Below, piece after piece: positions 29,322-37,050 of a stretch of 64,000 nt of DNA. The stretch comes from Trinickia soli (GTDB taxonomy: Bacteria > Pseudomonadota > Gammaproteobacteria > Burkholderiales > Burkholderiaceae), in assembly GCF_002879855.1 (NCBI RefSeq), contig NZ_PNYB01000016.1:62001-126000 (forward strand), read 5' to 3'. Positions within the stretch are counted from its first letter, which is position 1, and every line of letters starts with the position of its first letter. The notes under the pieces are model-generated. The model worked only from the letters and a program-made list of their open reading frames with translations, was not told where the DNA came from and did not search any database. The translations under genes were made by a program, and so were the position numbers.

Positions 29322-32300
29322 ATGCAATCGATTGAAGCGTTGGGTCATCTGAAGGTCGCTGCTGCCCGCCGTCGCCGCGAAATGGCATTTTGGGCAGAGC
29401 GCGTAGCCGGCAGCCTCCAGAAGGCTCGCTTTCCGCAGGATCAAGCACCACGAGGAGAACCGAGCCGTGGCCGATACCAGCGAGAACTTGACGCATCGGT
29501 GGCCGAACGCCTAGCGGCGGCAACATCGAAACAACCGGCCGCCATGCGGATTCTGCTAGCGGCTCAAGTTGCAGTCCTGGCTTCTCGCTACGCAGGGCTC
29601 AACCACATCCCGATGGGATCGCCGGCCAATTTCTCGGCCGTGGACGAGGTCCCGCTCGCAACCTGGTTACCGATTTATATCCCCGTATCGCCAGGCGCAT
29701 CGCTTCGCGAACTGCTTGCGACGGTCCACCAGGAATACGGCGCTGCCGTGGCCAATCAGGATTGCCCGATCAGCCTGTTGGTTGACGAAGTTGGACTGAC
29801 GGTCGAAGAGCATATGCATCCGTTCTTCGACATCGCAGTCGACATCGCAATCGACGACGAGACCGCAAGGTTGCGTCACCGACACCCTGTCGAAGGGGTC
29901 CCGATCGTGGTGGCAATTCACGGCGATGGGGGCCGCTGGCATTGGCATATCGACTTTGACGCTCGGATGTATCAACCCGAGACAGTCTCGCGCTTGGTTG
30001 GTCATTTGGAGTTGCAAATGGCGTCGAGTCTCGCCGACGCCGATCGTGCCATGAGCGCGATCGCGCTCGACAACGACGCGGACGCGCGCGTGATCGAACA
30101 ATCGAACGCGACGCAAGCCGCTTATCGAAGCACCGTGCGTCTTGACCAAGTGCTGACCGAACAGGCACAAAGAACGCCCGACGCGGTCGCGGTCATTTGC
30201 GGCGACAAGCGAATGACCTATCGCGAATTCGACGAGCGGGTAAATCGGCTTGCGCATACGCTCAGGGCCGCGGGAGTCAGGCCCGACCAATTGGTCGCCG
30301 TGATCGCACAGCGCTCGATCGAGATGCTGGTCGCGATTCACGCGGTGGTTAAAGCGGGCGGCGCCTATTTACCCATCGATCCCGGATATCCGCGCTCGCG
30401 CATCGAGTATGTCTTGGAGGACAGTGCGGTATCGGTCGTACTTGCCCATCCGGAACTCGTGCCGGACTTGAAGGTCGAGCGGAACATTATCGACTTGCGA
30501 GATCCGGCGTCCTACACCTCCCAAACCTCGGCGCCTGCGCCGCTCGGCAACGCCCAAAACGTTGCGTATGCAATCTATACGTCGGGCTCGACCGGCATGC
30601 CAAAAGGCGTGCTGGTCGAGCACCACGCCGCGATGAATAGAATCGAGTGGATGCAAAAGGCGTATCCGTTGAAGGCAGGCGATGTCATCCTGCAAAAAAC
30701 GCCGATCTCGTTCGATGTATCCGTGTGGGAGCTCTTCTGGTGGAGCTTCGTCGGCGCGACGGTTTCGCTGCTTGCGCCGGGTGGGGAAAAGGACCCCGAG
30801 GCGATTATCGACACGGTTGAAAAGGACGGTGTGACCACGTTGCACTTCGTGCCGTCGATGCTGAATGCTTTTCTCGAGTATGTCGATGCGACCCAGGCGG
30901 CTCCTCGACTGCGATCCATTGCCCGCGTATTCGCAAGCGGCGAAGCATTGGGCGTGCATCATGTGCAATCGTTTTACGCGCTGCTTCAGGCTGGCAGTCC
31001 CAAGCTGATCAATCTGTACGGTCCGACGGAAGCGACGGTCGACGTGTCACATCATGTGTGCGTTCCCGACGTAAGCGCCGGGACTGTGCCTATCGGCAAG
31101 CCGATCGATAACATCCGGCTGTATGTGGTCGACAGACAACTGCGCAAGCAACCGATCGGGGTTCCGGGAGAACTCGTCATTGCCGGCGTGGGCTTGGCTC
31201 GGGGCTATCACAACAGGCCAGAGCTGACTGCCGAGCGATTCGTCGAAAATCCATTCGAGGACGAGGCGCGTATCTATCGGACAGGCGATCTGGCGCGATG
31301 GAACGGGCGAGGCGAGATCGAATACCTGGGGCGCATCGACAATCAGGTCAAGATTCGCGGATACCGGATCGAGCTCGGTGAGATCGAGGCGCAGTTGCGT
31401 CGGCATCCGTCTGTAAGCGACGCCTTCGTGATCGCGCATGCGCTCGGTGGCCGCGAGGCAGAGCTCTGTGCCTACGTGACGGGCGCCGATGTCGATTCCG
31501 AATCGCTCCTGCGTTTTGTCGCACAGGCGGTGCCCGAGTACATGGTGCCGTCGAGTCTGATCCGTCTCGATGCGTTCCCGCTGTCACCGAATGGAAAACT
31601 CGACCGAAAGGCACTGCCTTTGCCGCAGCGTGACCAACATGCCTACGTGGCGCCGCGCAATGCCGTGGAGCAGGCTTTGGCCGCGGTCTGGTGCGAGGTA
31701 TTGAATGCGCCCAAAGTCGGCATTCACGACAACTTCTTCTCGTTAGGCGGAAACTCGATCCACTTTGTCACCGTCTTGGCGAAAGCACGGCGGCACGGGT
31801 TGCGCTTTACTTTCCAGCAGCTCTTTAGCCATCCGACGATCGCCGCGCTGGCGCAAGTGCTGGAGCAAGTCGATTCGTTGGCGCCCGAGGCTGGACGTGA
31901 GCCGTTTGCATTGCTGCAAGACGTCGACAGGGCGCGCGTCCCCGCATCGGCAGAAGATGCTTATCCGTTGGCCTTGCTGCAGACAGGCTTGATATTCGAA
32001 AACGAGCTGACGTTCGGTACGTCGCAATATCACGACATCCTGAGCTATATGATCGAGACGCGCTTCGATCGGCCTGCGTTCGAAAGGGCTGTGCATAGCG
32101 TCGTCAAGCGTAATCCGATTTTGCGGACCAGCTATCACCTAACGGGATACGAGGTTCCCATCCAGATTGTCCATAAGGACATGCCGTTGCCGTTGGAAGT
32201 GATCGATCTGCGCAGTTTCGACCAGGCCGAGCAGGAATCGCGCTTTCAGGAGTGGGCCGCCAAGGAGCGAAGCCGGCGGTTCGCTTGGGAGCAGCCCGGA

Positions 32301-34622
32301 CTAGTTCGCTTCCACGTCCATGTCCTGTCGGACAATCTGTTCCGCTATACGTTGACACAGCACAATTCGGCTTTGGACGGGTGGAGTATCACGCTCGTTC
32401 ACACGCAGCTGTTCGATGCGTATCACGCAACGCTTTCGGGGCAGCGTCGCGAAGTACCGAAGATCGATAACTTCTTCCGCGAATTCATCGCGCTCGAACA
32501 AGCCGCGCTGCGCTCCGGCCAAGATCGGCGCTTTTGGCGCAATGCGATAGAGGGCACGACATTCACGCGACTGCCGCGCTGCTCGCAGCAGCCGACCGAT
32601 CCGAACGAACGCGTCGTTCCTAAAGTCATTTTCCACGACGTCGATATTCCGAGAGCGCTTTCAAATCGAATCGTGAGCCTTGCGGACCAACTTGGGGTGC
32701 CAGTCAAGACAGTGCTGATGGCTGCGCACTTGAAAGTCTTGAGTGTGCTGACCAATAGCGACTTCGTGTCGACGGGGTATGAACAAAGCGGGCGGCCGGA
32801 GCATGTCGACGCGACCGAAGCCGTGGGCCTGTTCTTGAACACGGTGCCGTTCGGAATCGATGTCGAGGACTGCACGTGGGAAGAACTCGTGCGCAAGGTG
32901 TTCGAGGCGGAAGGCGCCTTGCTGCCGCACCGCCGTTATCCGATGGCGCAAATGAAGCAAGACTTGGGCATTAGAGAGCACCTGTTCGAGACAGCGTTTA
33001 ACTACACCCACTTTTATCGCCTCAAAGAGCTGAAAAAGCTGCCGGAGTTTTCGTTGTTGGACGTGCGTGCGAACTCGGAAACGGAATTTGTCGTCCGGGC
33101 GGAGTTTTCGCGCCATTTCTTTACCGATGACGTCCGCCTCAGCTTGCACTACCACGACCAAGTGTTCTCGCCCGACCAAATGGTCTCAATGGCGGGCTTG
33201 TATCGACGAGCGTTCGAATCGATGACCGAAAACGTCGCGGCCAAGCACCGCCCGGACGCGCTGGTTGCACCCTCGGAATTGGCACGTATGAAGCGAGCAG
33301 CCGCTGAGCAATGCGATGCTCGGTCGTCTTACTCGGGGCCTCGCGAAGTCTTGCGCCATGTCGATTCGATCGCGATCGTGGACCGCTACGGCGTAGCTGC
33401 GCCGATGGGCGTCTACGGCGAGCTGATGGTCAGCCGCGAGGAGGGGGGAGCTGCGGCGAAGACAGGGGTCGCAGCCCGTTGGCTGCCGGATTGGACGCTA
33501 GACATTGCGGGCCCAGTGGACGAGGTGCTTGGCCGCGAGCGCAATAGGGTGCTCGGAGAGCGTCGGGTCAGAGCGCCGGGTACCGCCCCGAGCCGTACCG
33601 CTCGCACGCTCACCGCGGAGCAACAGCGGATTGCGGCGGTTTGGGCTCAGCTTCTGAAAAGGCCCGCCGCTGATATCGGGGTCGACGACAACTTCTTCCA
33701 CATCGGCGGAAATTCGCTGATGGCGATCCGAGTCGTGCTGATGCTCGACGGCGCCATCAGATTGGCCGATCTAATGGCGAATCCGACGATCAGAGCGCTG
33801 GCGGAGATGTTAGGCCGGGATAGCGCCTCTCGCGCTTCCTCGCTGGTCGGTCTGACCACCCGACCGCACGCCAAAGCTAGCGTCGTCTTCTTGCCTTACG
33901 CCGGGGGCAGCAGCGCGAGTTTTCAATCGCTGGCGCAGGCGCTTCACCATCAAGACCTGCCCTTGTCCGCGTATGGGGTCGACTTGCCCGGCCACGAGCT
34001 CGTGGGCGAGCTGAGCGCGTTGCTTGACATCGAAGCGACTGCGCAGCGGATCGCGGAGGAAATTCGGGCGAACATCGATACCCCGGTGGTGTTGTGGGGG
34101 CATTGCGTGGGTGCGGCGTTGGCGCTCGCTGTCGAATGCGAGCTCGATAAAGCAGGCCATGCAGTGGCGCACGTGTTCATTGGGGGCAAGCTGTTGCAGT
34201 CCAGCGAAGAAGTGGAGGCTGGCATCGCCACGATGAGTGGCATGACGAATGCTGATGTGCTGTCCTGGATGGTCAGAGAGACCGGGCATACCGAATTGGC
34301 TGAGCTGGCAGCGTCGCATGCCGATCGCCTAGTCTCGTTATTCCGGCACGATTCCAGTACGGCGAACCGCTATTTGGCCAACATCGCTGCTTCGCGCGAA
34401 CGGCGTTTGTTCTCTCTGACCGTTGTCTTCGCCGATGATGATCCGCTCACGAAAGGCTATCAGCAAACCTTCACGCGTTGGGAGTCAGTGTGCGATGAGC
34501 TGCGCATGATCCGCCTACCTGATGGCGGCCACTATTTCTGTCGTTCCCGTCCTGAAGAGGTGTCGCGTTTGATTGCCGATGCGCTCCGGGACCGCAGTGT
34601 CGCCATTTCTACCACCGCCTAA
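29322..34622 (+). CDS. Nonribosomal peptide synthetase 2: [half C]-A(Ser)-T-C-[A remnant]-T-TE
   Basis: The 1766-residue synthetase opens with a C-terminal C-domain lobe only (about 20-245). The A domain (A3 at about 416, A4 FDVSVWE) has specificity residues reading DVWHFSLVDK by hand alignment, the classical L-serine code. The first carrier has LGGNSI (Ser812). The second C domain (about 880-1310) carries HNSALDG at 1014-1020, so the second, catalytic His of HHxxxDG is Asn1015. About 60 residues (1347-1407) look like a leftover of an A domain. A second carrier (GGNSL, Ser1465) and a thioesterase follow. The TE nucleophile motif is GHCVG (Cys1595 in place of Ser), and its His is in GGH (1737). 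The AzlC gene starts 10 bases after the stop. Confidence 0.93.
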   Translation: MQSIEALGHLKVAAARRRREMAFWAERVAGSLQKARFPQDQAPRGEPSRGRYQRELDASVAERLAAATSKQPAAMRILLAAQVAVLASRYAGLNHIPMGSPANFSAVDEVPLATWLPIYIPVSPGASLRELLATVHQEYGAAVANQDCPISLLVDEVGLTVEEHMHPFFDIAVDIAIDDETARLRHRHPVEGVPIVVAIHGDGGRWHWHIDFDARMYQPETVSRLVGHLELQMASSLADADRAMSAIALDNDADARVIEQSNATQAAYRSTVRLDQVLTEQAQRTPDAVAVICGDKRMTYREFDERVNRLAHTLRAAGVRPDQLVAVIAQRSIEMLVAIHAVVKAGGAYLPIDPGYPRSRIEYVLEDSAVSVVLAHPELVPDLKVERNIIDLRDPASYTSQTSAPAPLGNAQNVAYAIYTSGSTGMPKGVLVEHHAAMNRIEWMQKAYPLKAGDVILQKTPISFDVSVWELFWWSFVGATVSLLAPGGEKDPEAIIDTVEKDGVTTLHFVPSMLNAFLEYVDATQAAPRLRSIARVFASGEALGVHHVQSFYALLQAGSPKLINLYGPTEATVDVSHHVCVPDVSAGTVPIGKPIDNIRLYVVDRQLRKQPIGVPGELVIAGVGLARGYHNRPELTAERFVENPFEDEARIYRTGDLARWNGRGEIEYLGRIDNQVKIRGYRIELGEIEAQLRRHPSVSDAFVIAHALGGREAELCAYVTGADVDSESLLRFVAQAVPEYMVPSSLIRLDAFPLSPNGKLDRKALPLPQRDQHAYVAPRNAVEQALAAVWCEVLNAPKVGIHDNFFSLGGNSIHFVTVLAKARRHGLRFTFQQLFSHPTIAALAQVLEQVDSLAPEAGREPFALLQDVDRARVPASAEDAYPLALLQTGLIFENELTFGTSQYHDILSYMIETRFDRPAFERAVHSVVKRNPILRTSYHLTGYEVPIQIVHKDMPLPLEVIDLRSFDQAEQESRFQEWAAKERSRRFAWEQPGLVRFHVHVLSDNLFRYTLTQHNSALDGWSITLVHTQLFDAYHATLSGQRREVPKIDNFFREFIALEQAALRSGQDRRFWRNAIEGTTFTRLPRCSQQPTDPNERVVPKVIFHDVDIPRALSNRIVSLADQLGVPVKTVLMAAHLKVLSVLTNSDFVSTGYEQSGRPEHVDATEAVGLFLNTVPFGIDVEDCTWEELVRKVFEAEGALLPHRRYPMAQMKQDLGIREHLFETAFNYTHFYRLKELKKLPEFSLLDVRANSETEFVVRAEFSRHFFTDDVRLSLHYHDQVFSPDQMVSMAGLYRRAFESMTENVAAKHRPDALVAPSELARMKRAAAEQCDARSSYSGPREVLRHVDSIAIVDRYGVAAPMGVYGELMVSREEGGAAAKTGVAARWLPDWTLDIAGPVDEVLGRERNRVLGERRVRAPGTAPSRTARTLTAEQQRIAAVWAQLLKRPAADIGVDDNFFHIGGNSLMAIRVVLMLDGAIRLADLMANPTIRALAEMLGRDSASRASSLVGLTTRPHAKASVVFLPYAGGSSASFQSLAQALHHQDLPLSAYGVDLPGHELVGELSALLDIEATAQRIAEEIRANIDTPVVLWGHCVGAALALAVECELDKAGHAVAHVFIGGKLLQSSEEVEAGIATMSGMTNADVLSWMVRETGHTELAELAASHADRLVSLFRHDSSTANRYLANIAASRERRLFSLTVVFADDDPLTKGYQQTFTRWESVCDELRMIRLPDGGHYFCRSRPEEVSRLIADALRDRSVAISTTA

Positions 34623-34632
34623 GCGAAACACG

Positions 34633-35400
34633 ATGATGAACGTACATGATCTAGCGGCCGAAGACATCTTGGATCAGCGGCCCGGCTCACGATCGGCGCA
34701 TCTTCGCGCTGGCGCGGCTGCATCGTTGCCGCTTCTTGCTTCGGCGTTTCCGATGGGTTTGGTCGGCGGCGCACTGGGAGTGGCAAGTGGACTTAGTATC
34801 GGCCAAACGACAGCGCTGGCCGCATTGCTCAATTCCGGCACTGCGCAGTTCCTCGCGTTCAAGCTCATTCAGGTTCATGCGGCGCCAGCCGTCGTGATTT
34901 GCACGAGCCTGACCTTGAGCTTGAGAATGGTGATGTACGGCCTTTCCCTGCGCGCAAAGGTACGGCAGCTGTCTACGATCTGGCGTGTCGTATTGGGCTT
35001 CGGTTTGATCGATGCCGTCTTCATGGTCATGACCGTGCCGGCGCATTCCGCCTACGCACCGCGGCGCTGGCGATGGTTTTATCTCGGCGTATCGGGTGCG
35101 ATGTATGGCGGATGGATCCTGGCTACGGTTATTGGCGCATCGTTGGGCGAGACTATCGCAACCCACCTGCGCGCTGGATTGGATTTTCCGTTGGTAGCGG
35201 TATTCGGAGCGATGTTGGCATCGACGCTATCGAGTCGCAGCGCGATGACGGCCTGCACCGTGGCAGCCGTCGCTGCGCTGCTGACGTTGTCCTGGCCTTA
35301 CCACATTGGGCTGCTCGTATCGACGCTTGTTGGCGTCGCGGCCGGGGCAGGCTTGGACAGGTTGATTTGTGTCCGAAAGACGGTAACAGAGGAGTCATGA
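34633..35400 (+). CDS. azlC: AzlC-family amino-acid exporter subunit
   Basis: The 255-residue membrane protein has the AzlC pattern: LPLLASAFPMGLVGGALGVASGLS, AALLNSGTAQFLAF, TLSLRMVMYGLSL and a C-terminal helix pair. AzlC with AzlD forms an exporter, first known for branched-chain amino acids. It follows the second NRPS gene by ten bases and overlaps azlD, so it is part of the NRPS operon. It is the best candidate for exporting the product or protecting the producer. Two adjacent ATGs (34633, 34636) are possible starts. Confidence 0.92.
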   Translation: MMNVHDLAAEDILDQRPGSRSAHLRAGAAASLPLLASAFPMGLVGGALGVASGLSIGQTTALAALLNSGTAQFLAFKLIQVHAAPAVVICTSLTLSLRMVMYGLSLRAKVRQLSTIWRVVLGFGLIDAVFMVMTVPAHSAYAPRRWRWFYLGVSGAMYGGWILATVIGASLGETIATHLRAGLDFPLVAVFGAMLASTLSSRSAMTACTVAAVAALLTLSWPYHIGLLVSTLVGVAAGAGLDRLICVRKTVTEES

Positions 35401-35720
35401 TGCTGTACACGTTGTTCGCTGCGCTCGCTTTGAGCACCTTCCTTCCTCGCTTTCTTCCGCTCACGTTGTGGCGGAACCGAGATCTTCCTGGCGGCGTGCG
35501 CGTTCTTCTTGGATATGTGCCGCCGGCGATACTGGCCGCGATCTTCGTGCCGGGCATCGTCGCGCCCGATGAAGTCATCAAACTCGATGCCTTCAATCCG
35601 TACCTCATCGGCGGCCTAGTCACCTTTGTGATGATGCGCGTCACGCAAAGGCTGCTGCTGTCCGTGATCGTCGGCGTTGCCGTCTTTTACGTCATGCTCA
35701 GATCGTTCGCCTTGATTTAA
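35397..35720 (+). CDS. azlD: AzlD-family small exporter subunit
   Basis: The 107-residue protein has three to four membrane helices and typical AzlD features (LSTFLPRFLPLTLWRN, VPPAILAAIFVPGI). The start is preceded by AGAGGAGTC and overlaps the azlC stop, so synthesis is coupled. It is the obligate partner of AzlC in the exporter. Confidence 0.92.
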   Translation: MMLYTLFAALALSTFLPRFLPLTLWRNRDLPGGVRVLLGYVPPAILAAIFVPGIVAPDEVIKLDAFNPYLIGGLVTFVMMRVTQRLLLSVIVGVAVFYVMLRSFALI

Positions 35721-35752
35721 CTGTTGTTCAGCTAATGCAAACCGAGGACGCA

Positions 35753-36304
35753 ATGCCGAAATCTCTTACCTTTTTGACCCTTCCCGGGCTCTATAACTCC
35801 GGCGAGAAACACTGGCAAACGCATTGGGAGCGGCGCTTTTCGAACGTTCGACGGGTCGAGCAATCCGATTGGGACACCCCGCATTGCGATGATTGGGTCG
35901 AAACGCTCGAACGAGCCGTCTCCGAGTGTGGCGATGACGTTGTGCTAGTGGCGCACAGCCTGGCCTGTCCTTTCGTGAGCAAATGGGCGCAACGCTATCC
36001 GCGCGAGATCGCGGGCGCGTTCTTGGTCGGCCCCAGCGATATCGAGGCGCCGACCTACCCGCGCGGGACGACCGGATTCACACCGATCCCGCTCGAGAAG
36101 CTGCCGTTTCGTTCGATGGTCGTGGTGAGCAAAGGGGATGAGTTCGCGTCGCTCGAGCGAGCCCAGCAATTCGCCGATGCCTGGGGGAGTGAGTTGACCA
36201 TTCTCGAGGGGCTGGGGCATATCGGCTCCGATGCCGATCTCGGCATGTGGCAGCAGGGCCTGTCTCTGTTGAACGGCTTCGCGGGCACATCCCTGCAGCC
36301 ATGA
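35753..36304 (+). CDS. RBBP9/YdeN-family alpha/beta hydrolase
   Basis: The 183-residue protein starts MPKSLTFLTLPGLYNSGEKHWQTHWE; an in-frame ATG lies 18 bases upstream without a ribosome site. The nucleophile elbow is AHSLAC, and GDEFASLERAQ and GLGHIGSD supply the acidic and His residues, matching RBBP9/YdeN serine hydrolases. Its stop overlaps the PPTase start (ATGA). In this operon it could hydrolyse a peptide intermediate or act as an editing hydrolase, but no substrate can be inferred directly. Confidence 0.88.
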   Translation: MPKSLTFLTLPGLYNSGEKHWQTHWERRFSNVRRVEQSDWDTPHCDDWVETLERAVSECGDDVVLVAHSLACPFVSKWAQRYPREIAGAFLVGPSDIEAPTYPRGTTGFTPIPLEKLPFRSMVVVSKGDEFASLERAQQFADAWGSELTILEGLGHIGSDADLGMWQQGLSLLNGFAGTSLQP

Positions 36305-37050
36305 ATGTCCGCGTAGCTCCCGGCGCTCGGGATGTGTGTTTGCCTACCGTGCGGGAAATCGCACTTCCCGCGCTGTGGGGCATCCCGGGTATCCGACAGC
36401 GCATTGTCGCGTTGCCGACGGAGCCTGTGCTGACGGGCGAGGCAGCGCGCGAACGCGAGTTTCGGCTGGGTAGGGCGATTGCCGCACAGTTGCTGCTTGA
36501 GCATGGCAGCGCCACGGGCAGGGTGGGGGTTGGGCTAGATCGCTCGCCGCAATGGCCGCCGGGTTTCATTGGAACCATCAGCCATTCGCCGGCGCTGCTT
36601 GGCGTAGCGATCGCGCGGCGCGATGCAGTCGAGATGCGTGTTGCTGATGCGCCGGGACAATGCGGTATCGGTATCGATATTGAGCCCATCATCGAGGGTG
36701 CAGCCGTAGAGGACATTCGGCGATTTTGTCTATGCGAGGAAGAACGCGGTGTGAGGCGCCCCCTGTCGAGCCGAGAAGACGCGATGACCGTGACCGCCAT
36801 TTTCTCGGCGAAAGAAGCACTGTTCAAATGCCTCTATCCCATCGTGGGGTCGTTCTTCGATTTCTGCGATGTCGTCATCGAGCTGAACCTGCAGGCGGCG
36901 GAAATCCGAGGGCAGCTAAAACGCGCGTTGTCCCCAGAGCTTCCAGTGGGTACCAGGGTTTTGGGGCGCTGCCGCTTTATCGAGCAGCATGTCGTCACCG
37001 CATTTGCTTGGCCATCTTCGGCTCTATTCGAAAACATTACCTATTTATGA
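36301..37050 (+). CDS. 4'-Phosphopantetheinyl transferase (EntD/Sfp superfamily)
   Basis: The 249-residue protein carries the PPTase motifs GIGIDIEPI (Mg-binding Asp) and FSAKEALFK (Glu and Lys). An upstream GTISHSPALLGVAIA and an EntD-like N-terminal region are also present. It transfers phosphopantetheine from CoA to carrier-protein serines. It is coupled by ATGA overlaps to both neighbours, so a dedicated PPTase is encoded within the NRPS operon and should activate the three carrier domains. Confidence 0.93.
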   Translation: MNVRVAPGARDVCLPTVREIALPALWGIPGIRQRIVALPTEPVLTGEAAREREFRLGRAIAAQLLLEHGSATGRVGVGLDRSPQWPPGFIGTISHSPALLGVAIARRDAVEMRVADAPGQCGIGIDIEPIIEGAAVEDIRRFCLCEEERGVRRPLSSREDAMTVTAIFSAKEALFKCLYPIVGSFFDFCDVVIELNLQAAEIRGQLKRALSPELPVGTRVLGRCRFIEQHVVTAFAWPSSALFENITYL

